From NCBI GenBank assembly GCA_025403435.1, contig CM046327.1, forward strand, positions 16,112,218 to 16,176,217: a stretch of DNA of 64,000 nt, written 5' to 3'. Below are positions 35,801 through 47,800 of the stretch, piece by piece (within the stretch, counting starts at the first letter, position 1; the number at the start of each line of letters is the position of its first letter). Origin of the DNA: Artocarpus heterophyllus (Eukaryota > Streptophyta > Magnoliopsida > Rosales > Moraceae). Both the position numbers and the translations under genes were made by a program. Below the pieces are notes generated by a model. It worked only from the letters and a program-made list of their open reading frames with translations, had not been told where the DNA came from and made no database searches.

Positions 35801-37046
35801 ACCTACATGATAAAAAGTCATAGTTTCCTGCTTTCCAAAGATTGTAGGTTTCGGCAGAAGGAAAATTTTCAAAAAAAAAAAAAAAAAAAAAGAGCATCAA
35901 AAATTTGGGGAACTAAAATTCTGGATTTCAAAGTTTAAAGACCAAATGAGACTTAACACAGTTTAGGGACCGAAGTTTTATATCGTTCTCATCTTGAAGT
36001 TGATTATGAAGTCCTAACCTTTTGAGGAGTAGCAGGTTAAGCAAGTCTCAGCAGCGGATGGGAGGGTGATAATGAACCTTGATATAGCTTCAACAGGAAG
36101 CGCTCATAACTATACTCGTTCATATTACATGAATGGAAGGGATTACATCATTAGTGGGAGTTGGGATGAACATGTTGTTCGCGTCTTCTGTGCTCAAACT
36201 GGAAAGCGACTCAGGGATGTCTATTTGGAGGTACCTTATATGTACATCTGCTTATTTGTTGATATATCTGCATCTTTCTTGCTTGCTAACTGGTCACTTT
36301 TTATCTTTGCTGGTTATTAGCACTATTAGTCCTTGAACTCGTAGCATAGTGACAATTTAGTCTCTGAACTCTTACATGTGATCAAACTCTTCGTACTCTC
36401 TTTGTAGGATTTGGATTCGGGGGATCCATTGTTTGTACAGTCATTGAGAAGTGATCCATTCAGAGTAAGTTTTATTTTTACCTTTTTCTTTCTTTTTTTT
36501 TCCTTTTTTAACTTCATCTGGGATCGTTTTCACTAACATCGTTTTCATTTGCATTAAAGATGCTCTTAGATCATATTCAGATAATACTACGTCGGACTTC
36601 GAACTTCGAACTCTCTTGAAACTCAGTCTAGCTTATCATAAAAAGCTAGTACTTATGAAACTCCTTTGTTCCCCTAGAAAGTCAATGTTATATCACAAAC
36701 ATGCGTGTCTTTTTTTTTTTCTGTACCAGAAAACATGCTCTATGAATTATGGACGTTGATGAATACTTTGCTACTATTTTCTTTAAAAACACAAAAAACA
36801 GGATTTCAACATGAGCATCTTGGCAGCCTCTACCCGTCCAAGCTCAAAGTGGGAGATCATCAAAGTAAGACTTCTACGCATTTTAGCTTCTTGGTATTGT
36901 TGACTTTGTGGACATGGAAAATGGGAAGGCTAAATGCAGTGAGAAACGCTAAATTACAGGTCAATTTACTTGCATCTAGTGCCCACTACGCGGAAGAATG
37001 TTCTTATGGTCAATTTTTCTCTACTTCCTATAGTCTGAGCGGTTGA
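32115..37046 (+). CDS. LRR-WD40 protein with DWD box, DHU1-like candidate CUL4-DDB1 substrate receptor
   Basis: Ten exons: 32115-32140, 32916-32982, 33146-33399, 33593-33986, 34072-34689, 34938-35378, 36036-36230, 36408-36464, 36802-36864, 36960-37046. All junctions are GT-AG and keep frame, giving 733 residues. Leucine-rich repeats occupy about 80-220 (VLNLRSN, HTLNLDFC, LRLSMCETRI). A basic linker follows, then WD40 blades from about 370 to 670 (YHPSDPSLMVFGSLGGEV, LIAGSCNGSLRLLD, YIISGSWDEHVVRVF). Residues 549-564 (FATSSFDHDVKMWDLR) fit the 16-residue DWD box used to dock on DDB1. The LRR plus WD40 order and the DWD box match the plant protein I know as DWD HYPERSENSITIVE TO UV-B 1; the architecture is certain, the name less so. 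Intron 6 carries a SINE inside an inverted repeat. Confidence 0.85.
35588..35974. mobile_element. Inverted-repeat element in intron 6
   Basis: TTGGTCCCTAAACTCTGCTAA at the left pairs with TTAACACAGTTTAGGGACC at the right. Such termini are widespread in plant MITE or Mutator-like elements. The element is interrupted by the SINE at 35726. Confidence 0.6.
35726..35891 (+). mobile_element. tRNA-derived SINE with poly(A) tail
   Basis: A box A-like TGGTTGGAATGG (about 35735-35746) and box B-like GGTTTGGACCTC (about 35779-35790) occur with pol III spacing, followed by a short body and a 21-base poly(A) (35871-35891). Flanks AAGAGCATAAAAA (35711-35723) and AAGAGCATCAAAAA (from 35890) form a target-site duplication with one mismatch. 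Orientation is the same as the host gene. Confidence 0.8.
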
Positions 37047-40000
37047 TGTGTATCGCATGCGCCCAAGAAAAGAGCATCGTGTAGTAGTTGCAAATATGGT
37101 TTAGCGATATATCCACGTCCACTTTATTAAAAAGTAAAGAGCTTAAATCCTAAAAGAAAAAAAAAAAAGAAGAAAACGTGTGTAAGTGTTTATGGCTATC
37201 GGATTTTAATGATGTATAATATATATATATATATATATTTATATGTAGAAAATTTTGTATGGTGTGTTGATTGTTGTGTGTGTAAGACCTGAGATTAAAA
37301 TATTTATCATGTATTCTGATTGCTCCGTTCTTGTGTATAATTCTCAATAATCTCACATGAAGTTGGCGCCTCCCCAAGGAAGAAAATTTCGATGTTGATG
37401 CAGTTTTCGAGGTTTTGATTTATGAATAATGTCAACAAAAATGTTGATGTCAACAGATAACTAGGAAACAACGGATATCTTGAGAAAAATTTAAATTTTG
37501 TTTCTTAAGCTTTACAAAATATCAAAACAATCAATATTACTTAATTTCAATCAAGTTAATAACATAAATAATACATTTTTTTTTATGTAATATGAGGGTT
37601 TTATCATATAGTATTAAAGAAAATCATCATAATTAATTTTACATATTCATCAGAAATAAGGTACAATAATACGCTTAAGTAACAACCCTATATTACATGA
37701 GAAATAACAATAATTCACACTAATATATAAACAGTAGAAGTATGCAACATCTATATCTAGGTGGGATAAAACTTAAAACATTGTTGAAGAAAACGTAAAG
37801 AATCTCCTGAATATATTATTTGAAAAAAAAAAGATTGAAGTTATGAATGTATTTTTCTGAAAAAAAAAAATTAAAGAGATTTCATTCCCAGCATCTTAAA
37901 TTTTGAAAGTGAAGCTCCGTACTTTTTATTTAAAAAGTAAAAATTACTTAAATACTAAATAAGTCTTAAAATAATTTTTTTTAGGTTGAAAATATTAGTC
38001 ACATTTTATTGAAAATAAAAAATAATACAATAAGTCTTATAAAATTGATTTATGTGAAAAAAACTTGGCTTTTTTGGACATTTTATGGATATTTTTAGAA
38101 ATATTTTGGATATTCACAGATGTTTATTGATATTGAAGATATTTTAAGACATTGTGGATATGTTAGAGATATCTCGAAAGAAAAATCACTTCTTTTATAT
38201 TCACGTGGAGATTTTAAAATATGGATATTGTTGTGAAAATATCGATAATATCATAGACATTTTCGTTCTTGCTAACGACAAACTGCCTGTCGATTTTAAC
38301 ATAAACGACATCGGACATTTGGTAACAAAACTTCATAAATGTGTTGTTCAAGAACGTAAACGGAAGTGAATTTTGGAAGAAAATGATATATATTTTTTGA
38401 GTTGTTAAAACAACCATTGTAACCCAGAGACAAACAAAATTCGGGATCCACCCCGGGTGGAATCACTATGTCTTGGAGAGTTATGCAGAGCCATCTCAAA
38501 TTGGAGCCGCATAACATAATTCTTTTATTGGACTACAGCAAATAAGTAAAAACCAAGAATCAACAAGGCAAAAATGGCAAAAAAAAAGGTGGGTGAGATA
38601 TGTATAACTCTTCGTGGCCAGAACACACAAGTAGGCGTGTTCTCGTAAATTTAAGGTCAAATCGTAATCTAATTCAAAACCTTTAGATTGAGGAAATCCC
38701 AATCTACAATTCGATCTAAACCTTCGGATTAGAAAAATCTTAATCTGCAATCCAATCTAAACCTTCAGATTGGATTCATGAATTTGCAGATTAAGCTATG
38801 ACATTTTAAAATAAGAACATTGAAGGCTAATTTTTTTCAACATCAACAATTAAAATATATAATCTATAATATAAAATAACTTAATAAAGTTAAATTTGTT
38901 ATAACCCATCATTAAAACAAACTATCTTCAATAAAACTTAAAATCAAATCTTCTAAAAAAAACTCAAAATAAATTATTGTTCATTCATTAGCGACTCTTA
39001 AGCATTTCAACTTCAAATAACTTTTGCACCTGAAGTAATATATGACTTGCCTGAAAAAAAAAATAATAATAGTAAAAAGAAAAATAAAAAGCAACAAACA
39101 AGTTGAGTTATTAAAGGAAGGAAAGCATATACTTTTATAACTTGTAATTATTAATCTTGTAGTGTAGAATTTTAAACACAAATTGTGTTACAGAACCTGA
39201 TAATATTTTATTTGGCAAAAAATGTAAAAAAGTTTTCTTTAAAAAGAAAAAGTTTTATTTAAATATTATATATATTATTAAAATTATAAAATATATAAAT
39301 ACATATATGGGGTTTCGGATTGACGGATTAGATAAATTGTAAATTCTTTAATCTGTAATCCAATCAAACTTTTGGATTGGTATCTTCTCAATCCAAAACT
39401 CTTCCCAATCCAATCCAAACATAAGGGATCCCATTGTTGTGTCTTGAGGAGTCATGCGAAGCTCCTCAAGACTGACGCTAGGATTGTTCATTTATTGGTA
39501 CTATAGTGAATAGATAAAAACTGAAAAAGAGAAAGAGGGGGGGGCATAAGTGAAAAAATAGTCAACGATAGCTTCTTCTTGTATAAAGTGTTTGAAAACA
39601 TAGTTAGAATCAAAACATTATAGCATGCTAAAACTTTACACTGTAGCAAATTTTTGCTTTATATTGTATAGCATAGAAGAGTTTTACATTGTGTTAGAGT
39701 TTCAACAAGGTTGTAAAACGAGGGCTGTGAAAGTTTCAACATTAAAAACCATCCCTAGAAGGTCCTATCTCTTTGTCTTGAAGAGTACATGAGCTCCATC
39801 AAGAACTGAGCCACATAGCATTATACATTTACTATTTTATTTTTTTATTTTTTTTGGTAATACACATAGGATTATATATTTATTGAACTATAATAGATGA
39901 ATAAAAACCATATACGAAAAAACATATAGTCGACGACAGTTGGTCGCAATATTGGGATCCATCCCTAGCAGGTTGAAAGTATTAGGTAGGTTTGGAATTG

Positions 40001-40861
40001 GTCTAACAATATATTTGCTAAAACACTCTTAAATAGTTCTGGAGGTAGAGGTAATTATTAATGTGTTATAGGTATGTTTTTTGAACTCTTCCCATTGGTA
40101 ATCTATAGATTAGATATTGTTGATTTATTAAATTTACTGAGTCGTCTTAATGAATATCTAATGATGACATATCAATATTAATTTTCTGGTAGAGGATAAA
40201 TAAATATATCAAAAGAACATCTTGGTTTTATGTTAAATTTACATGACGTAATGACTAAAACTTTGCAGGATAAATGTGAAAAATCTCATAAATATGTTGT
40301 TCGAAAAAAAAAATATGAAGATTGAAATCATGAATATGTTCTTTGAAGAAGAGAAAACTTCAAAATTAAAGGAGATCTCATGAAGAAATCTTAATTTTGG
40401 AACGTGAATTATTTTATTAAAATAAAATTATTTAAAAACTAAGTTTTAATAATTATTTTTTATTTTTCTTTAAGTTGAATAATATTGGTCACATTTTATT
40501 GAAAAAGAATAGAAAAAAACTGTAGTGAAACTGATTTTTGTGCATAAAAGAAAAATTTCTCAGTGTTTTTGGATATTTTGGATATTTATAGTCATTGTTG
40601 ACATTTTGTAAACACTTCGGGATAGATATTTTTCTTCTAGTTATCTATCTCGAAACTTCAAAATATGGACAATGTCAATGATATTTTTATCCTTAGTTAC
40701 GAGACCTAAGTTTAAATAAGCCATAACGTTTTTGTCTTAAACGACATTCAATTTTTACCTCTCAAAGAATAATGATTATCTTACTTTGTCCTTTATAATT
40801 TAAAATGGTTCAAAATTATCCTTTAAACTTATCAAAAGTTACAATTTGATACTTTCATTAA

Positions 40862-40894
<33 letters not shown>

Positions 40895-42617
40895 CTGTGA
40901 TCCATCCTACATTATGTGCACTTTAGGTTGAGTTCAAAATTTTGGCATTCCGTTGAGTCAACCCGACCACAATACTTAGGAATATCATGCTTAATTACTT
41001 GAGTTAGTGATCTTGCGCTACCGACAACTCTGTTTCTTTTGCACATGCAAAGGAAATGGGGTAAGTTGGAGCACATAAATATTGCAAAACAACTTGTAAT
41101 TTTCTTCTTGTTCTGATCAGAATATTCGTAATCTTGGTTTTTCATTTTTCCGACGTACTATATTGTACTTGTTTGAACGTCCAGTGATAAATCTTTGAAT
41201 CCATTTGAGAACATAAATTCCAAGCAAAGTTTAAACTTCAAATACGCAACACTTTAAAATTTACGAGAGAAATTAATGTAGCAAAATTAGTTTGAACAAA
41301 AATTTTTTTTAACTCGAATGTAAGTTCTCAAGCCGGGATTTGTCCCCATATCCTTTTCCTAGCTGAAAACAGTCTTTTGGTGAGACTTGGTAAAATGAAG
41401 TATATGTTAAAGGTAGCAAAAATTTGCATGTTTATACTTATTGTCATAATTTAACGGGTTATTATTGGTACTAAGTGAAAAAAATCACATTGATATATTA
41501 TTGTTTGAAAAATATCAAAACGATGTTTTGTAGTTTTCAAAATATCATTTTGATACTATGAGTTTATATATTTTTTATTCAAAATTTCTTTTTTTACTAT
41601 TATATTAATGATCTCAAATTAATTTTGTAAAACAATAATAAAAAATCAAAACAAAACTCATAAAAGAAAAACATATATGTGAATTTATTCGTTTTGTTAG
41701 TGTTGTTTGTATTTATTTTCTTTTATATTCTTAGTAAATAATTTAGGTTTTATTAATAAGAGAGTAAGTTAGAAATTTTACATTACAAAACATAGACCGA
41801 GGATACCAAACTGATATTTTTGAAAACTATTTGGTAGTGTTTTAATGTTTTTTAAACAACGTAACACCAATGAGATGTTTCTTTAAACTAAAAGGTTTAA
41901 ATTTTTGTCGTCATACAATTAAAAAATATATATGAGGTTTGATTGCCAGGGATCTGTAGTTGTACTGTAGCAATATGTATCTGAGTGTATATATATGACA
42001 TACATACGCACGTACGTACGTATATATATATATATATGTGGACTGGACCTTCCAACATGGATTTAAAAAAATCACCAGAAAGCGGAAAGCTAGTAGACCA
42101 ACGGCTGGAAAGACAGGTCCACAAGATCCGTATTCCACCAAACCCCACACCCTCCATTTTAATACAGCCTGTATTAGAGCTGTAAAGTCATCTCATCTCC
42201 CAAGCCCCATGTTTATCTTATTATTTCTTTCATTAAGGAAAAACACACCTTCCTCCACAGAGCAAGAGCCATTTGTTCCTTCTTTTTTTTTTTTTTTAAG
42301 GACCATTTCTTCTTTTTCTATATACAGTAAACGTTGAACCAAGGACTTGTAACATTTTTCGTTCACCAATGTAACATTGTTCGTATGTTTATGTAATGCT
42401 CGCTTTGTTTTAGACTTTTAGTATAATACCTAATAAATATAGTTAAAACACTTGTAACAAATGTTATGATTAAGCAAACTAAATATTACATGAACATATA
42501 AACAACGTTATATTAATGAATGAAAATAGTTATAAGTGCAGGATTGGTATTTGCCAATAAATAATAAAGAAAAACCAACCTTGCTTCTCTCTCTCACATA
42601 AGAGTGGTTCCTAGGTC
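37047..42617. other. Large gene-free region with ancient duplicated segments
   Basis: 3' UTR of the LRR-WD40 gene probably to about 37350, then AT-rich DNA. 37790-38290 and 40270-40720 are diverged collinear copies (shared GTCACATTTTATTGAAAA and GGATATTT-rich stretches). A second family recurs at about 38430-38560, 39425-39530 and 39765-39910 (TGTCTTG[A/G]AGAG, TTTATTG..ACTA.AG). 38650-38800 and 39300-39425 hold clusters of AATCCAATC motifs, possibly one non-autonomous element. (AT)n at 40865-40892 and an ACGT/(AT)n tract at 42004-42036. No gene seen. Confidence 0.5.
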
Positions 42618-42625
42618 TATAAATA
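42618..42625 (+). promoter_or_regulatory. TATA box of the GASA gene
   Basis: TATAAATA, about 150 bp upstream of the ATG at 42774. Confidence 0.75.
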
Positions 42626-42773
42626 TGCCCAGAGTACATATCTCTGTCTTGCACAACCATCATTCTAGACATTGAAAATATAATATATAGTGGTACTTAA
42701 TTAAGCTCCTTAGGGCGTGACATTTGATATTTTGTTTCTTTTTTCATTAAGTTACTTTCAAAAGCAAATAAAG

Positions 42774-43166
42774 ATGAAGCTTGTTGCTCTGTTACTTGTT
42801 TCACTGTTTCTAAGCTCCCCTTTCATTCAACTTACAATTGCCTATCCCATCAACGTTCCTGCAGTTCCAAGTAAGATTTTTTATATACTATGCTTTAACA
42901 TGTCAAAAAAAAAAAATTATATGCATAGAAAGAATGGTTCTATAACTAATGTGTTTTCTTTTTCATGATTGAATTAAGGCACATGTGATTCAAAATGCGA
43001 GGTGAGGTGCGGAAAAGCGGGGGTGAAGGACCGATGCCTCAAGTATTGCGGAATCTGCTGCAAACAGTGTAACTCATGTGTTCCTTCAGGGACGTACGGA
43101 AACAAGTCCGACTGCCCTTGCTACCAGGACAAGTTGAACTCCAAGGGCAAGCCTAAGTGCCCTTGA
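42774..43166 (+). CDS. GASA/snakin-type cysteine-rich secreted peptide
   Basis: Two exons, 42774-42870 and 42979-43166 (donor CCAA|GTAAGA, acceptor ATTAAG|GCA, phase 1), encode 94 residues. A hydrophobic signal peptide (about 1-23, ending TIAY) is followed by a short linker and the GASA domain with all twelve cysteines (35, 39, 43, 52, 56, 59, 60, 63, 66, 78, 80, 93), including the [17 protein letters not shown] and CPCY motifs and the C-terminal KCP. The peptide should be secreted and fold with six disulfides. The family is gibberellin-responsive and acts in growth or antimicrobial defence. The very short linker makes it a snakin-1-like member. An upstream ATG-less frame at 42717 is ignored. 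Confidence 0.95.
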
Positions 43167-44801
43167 TTTTGATTCAACTCACTCCAAGGGCAACCCACTT
43201 TTCTTTGAATTTTGTACTTGGTCAGGCTTCACATGTTTAGTGATTGTCTGATTTGGTCCAATATTATGAAACATATTCATGAAAATAATAATATGTTTGT
43301 GAAGAGGACTTTGAGGTGATGATGAACAAGTTAGAGAAAAGTTGAGCTAGAGAGTACCCATTATTTATTTGCTTCGTGTAACTAAATGATTATGCTATCT
43401 TGGTATAATGTATCCAAGCATATTTTTGTTATCGGATTCTTATATGCTATTGTTTATTTGACCGAGTTTGTTCATGATTATTCCGCTCCTTTAGGAAATG
43501 GACACTGGAATTGCAATTGGACAAAGGACAACAAAATCATATCATACAAAGCCTTGCGGTAATGGTTGCTTGTAATATCCATTACTCTAAACAACAAATA
43601 AAAAGCATCACCTATGAGCTGCAAGGAGACAAAACAAAAACGAGGGATGAAAAGACTGGAGAAATTAAAAACTCAGAATGTTGTGTACTCTCTTCACTCT
43701 CTGATGAGGCCTTGGCCAACATTAGATATGGGAAGTGAGTTGAAACGAGTGTTAGAACTAAAAATACTTAAAACTTTACATTGAAGTATATTTTTACTTT
43801 ATACTATACCATACCATATACAAGCTTTATATTATTTAAATTAGAATTGAGTTTACTAAACGCCTTTATTCGGTATTGAAAAGGTTCTCTACTTACCCTA
43901 TCTGTAATAATAATAATAATAATAATATAATAATAATAATGTTTTCTTCTTACCAGATACACATTGGTAGAAAGCGGTTTCTGAGTTTTTTGACCAAATT
44001 TTGGCATGCTATATTTTATTACTCTTCATTGCCCCTGTGCGATGAGTATACATGCGGTTCTGTGAACACAAGTGAAAGACAGGTCTTCTGGGCACTTGGC
44101 AGAATACTCTTAGAGGAAAACTATGTTAAGCAACAAAATAGCGTTGCATGATGGGGGTGATTAAAGGAGAAACACACTTCCGAATGCACAAGTTACAAAA
44201 TTCCCTTGTTACAAAATAAAACACATTGATCCTGAAAATAGAACAATAGTAACCAGCAACAGAAAAAGCACCCAGAACAAGGGCTAGAACATCAGGACAA
44301 GTCCCAGAAAAACTGAAACAACTATATCAGAAACAGAAGACAGACTAAAATTGGCCAAATCGTGAGCCAAAAAACCACCCTGCCTACAGACGACAGCAGG
44401 ATGAACAACCCGACAGAAGCCAAAAAAAATAAAAAATAATTATAATAATTACACCATAGTAACTAGAAGAAGAAACATCACAAAAAAGAAACATGCATAA
44501 TAAATGAGGCCCTAAGTTAACGAATACAACTGATTATTAACCCGTGACCTCATTGTCCCAGCTAACTGCAAAGATCAGACTCACAAGTATAAGATTTTCA
44601 TCCCACATTCATATAACCAAGTATTTTACAAGACTCAATCCGATCCTTCGTAAAAATTTCTTTTCCGTTCTCTCAACAAATCATGTAAAATACACAAAAC
44701 AAGACCTTACATATGAATTATTTGCACTGTCAAATGTACACACACTGTTTATGAAGCTTGAGTCAAAACCTCAGGTTACCCCAGGGATTCTGTTACAAAA
44801 G
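43167..44801. other. Convergent intergenic region and 3' UTRs
   Basis: Between the GASA gene (+) and the U-box gene (-). An open frame at 43511-43738 (75 codons) has no domain or splice context. A weak MITE-like segment lies at about 43749-43866 and an (AAT)n microsatellite at 43906-43940. The stretch about 44500-44801 is likely the 3' UTR of the U-box gene. Confidence 0.45.
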
Positions 44802-47800
44802 TCAACCTCTCCCCGCATTCCCATGTCGATGGTTTCTGAAGTAGCTCAGAAGTGCTTGGGCCTGCAATCAAAATCGAAAACTTTGAAATGAATTTTTCAC
44901 CGAAAAATTGATGTGCAAGAGAGAAACAAAGATGCAGGCAACCATCGTGAGCAGCAACGTACCTTTTCTTTGGCCCTTGGGGTGCCAGATTGCGACAATG
45001 CAACTAATGGTGGGACTGCCCCTTCTTGAAGCACCATGTTACAAAACCTACTACTATTGGTACAGAGTTGTAGAAGAGCAGCTGCTGCATTCTCCTTCCC
45101 TCTTGCCGAACCCAACTCAACAACCTCAACCAAAACAGGGATCCCACCCTCCTGACCGATCGCAGTCCTTCCCTCAGGAATTGTAGCAAGATTGGCCAAA
45201 ACGGCAACTGCCTTGTCCACCATACCAGCTGCCGGGTCCATCAGCTCCACTAGGTACTTAACAGCTCCAGCTTGAACAATCCGGGCCTTGTTCTCATGAA
45301 ATATTGACAAATTGAACAAAGCAGTCGCTGCATCTTTCTTCCCTCGGGGAGTCCCATTCCCCAATAAATCAACCAATGGCCCAATGGCTCCAGACCTTCC
45401 AATCACAACCTTGTTATTCTCTATCACCGAAAGACTAAAGAGTGTAGCAGCCGAGTTCTCCTTTGCCTCGGCACTCCCAGTTTGCAGGACATGAATTAAA
45501 GGTTCTATTGCATTGGCATTGGCAATTGCGGTCTTGTTGTTATCGTTGATTGACAAATTCAAAAGTGCAGTAACAGCATTTTCCTGAATTTTTGCATCTT
45601 CCGAACGAAGCATATTAACCAAGAAGTTAATGGCACTACAATTTGCTATAACAATCCGATTGTCCATATTATTCCTGGCAAGCAACCGAAGTTCAGCCGT
45701 TGCATCTCTTTGAGTATCAATTGAATTACTTTGTAGGTCCTCAACAAGCTTACGAACTTGAGCTTCAATGTCAGAAAGGTCGGGTCTGGTTTCGACAGCA
45801 GGAGAAGAAACTATCCTTGGCGCAAACCTATCTGATGGCCTACGCCAAATTGTATGGCTTCTAGACCTTATTGGAACCTGAGCAACAGCCTGTGGCTCTC
45901 TTTTCACATCCCCAGAAGCGTCACTGCTGTAGCCTGTAAGTTTTGTCGAATCATGTAAAGCCTCACTGGTATCTCCTGGTGTTTCTTGAGGAAAATTAGC
46001 ATTAGAAATTGTGCTGGAAGCTGACACAGTTCTACTATGTCTATGAGATGACTCTCCATTTGCAATAGCATTAGATAATTCTCCTCTAGATGGTGATGTG
46101 GACGGCTGGCCAACTGGACCCGTACTCTTTTCTTCTGAGTTAGCAGACCTATCTTCAGAACTTGACAGCGACACTCTTGCAATATCTAAACCCTGCCCGT
46201 TTCCAGCTACACCAGACAAGGAACCTTCTGATGTAGAACGAGGATGCAATGGGGAACTTCCTTCTCGATTGTACCCACCTGATGGGGTTAAGTTCCTAGG
46301 CGGCGAACCTATTGGCTGACTTGATTCAGGTGACATTGGTCGGCTGCCCCTCAAGTGAGGAAAAGCAGGCGTATCCCTGGCAGTACCAGAATCTGCATGT
46401 CCCAGAAGGTGTGATGGCTGATTTAAACCCGTAGTCCTTGCCGGATCTGGAAGCTTTACATTGTTTGACTCACACCAATTTACAATTAGAGCCTTTACAG
46501 TATAGTTGGTTATTAAATTGGTGTGAGCAAGAGTCTGCCTTGTCTTAGGACAGACAGTGAGGCCAAGATCAATCCAATTCCTGATAAAGGACCGTTCATA
46601 GGTTTGTCCCGATGCCACAATCACAGGATCTGTCATTAGCTCAAGCGAGAGAGGACAGCAGAAATCAGGAGGTATTGAAACTGGGCTGCAACTCTGGGAC
46701 TGCTTTATCATAATAAGCCTCTCATGCATGCGTGTTACTAAAGCAATCATCTGTTCAATAAACTCAGCTTCATCAGTCTTTTCAGATTGCTCTGCGTTCT
46801 CCTTCACCTTTTCAAGTGCCACAGCCTCAATAAGAATATCCTGGTTTGACCTCAAGCTAAGGTTCTCTTCAATTTTGACCAGGATTTCTGAGCTGGGTCC
46901 ACCACCCTCTTCTTGATCCTTTATAGCTTCTTTAAAAACATTTGACATTTGTTCATATCCCAAATGCTTAATTTTCTGTATGCAATGCTGCAATCAATCA
47001 TACTGGGTTAAACATTTATAAGAAATTTCCAAAAACATGTTTCTAACTTAGCACTTAAAACACAAAGGCCAGAAAGCATTTATTAGGTGCTTGATGGTGC
47101 AACAATCAAACAGATGCCTTTTTTATCTTAAGGTACCTTACCTTAATTGAAAATGATAATTAACTGCTAGTTTGCTTCGGAGCACGCCCCCCCACAACCA
47201 CCACCACCACCACCACGACACACACAGACATACAAAAAAATAATGATAATAATAAATAAAAAGAGGCACCTAGTAGTTTGATACCTCAAGCGATACTGAA
47301 TCCAATTCATCAGGAAGAACTTGATGAGAAGACTTCAGCTGCTGGAAGATGTTTAAGCTAGCACTCCGAATCTTTGATAGCAATGATTCAATTTGTAGAA
47401 CCTAAACAATCGTTCAAAAATAGAAAATTATTTTGACTTCGAGGCGTTGTATAGCAAAAGCACCATATAACCATTAAATGCAGCTGATAAAATCATTTAG
47501 AGATGAAGCACGACATGAAATGGCACCAGGACCTAGATTCATTTCTTCTATTTCCTGAAGCAATTCTTTAGCTAACTTAGTACTTGAAGAAAAAATGTTA
47601 GATACCAAAAGTCCCACATGGAATAATTATAAAATGGTTAGTGGGCTTTATAAGTCTCTGTGTCCCCTCCCCTTGTAAGCCGGTTTTGCAATGGTGAGTT
47701 CTACCTAATGGGTTTTGCTGGGAATGTGCAAACAAAGTGCAACATTGGCTATACATGGAATTCATAATGGATTTATAAGGGCTTGGGCTACTCCTCTAAA

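Noticed and set aside
43511..43738. 75-codon open frame downstream of the GASA gene
   Set aside because: No family resemblance, no promoter or splice signals; kept only as a note.
47182..47217. CRISPR-like short repeats (CACCAC array)
   Set aside because: A trinucleotide microsatellite in a plant intron; other simple repeats at 33519, 40865, 43906 and 50948 are also microsatellites.
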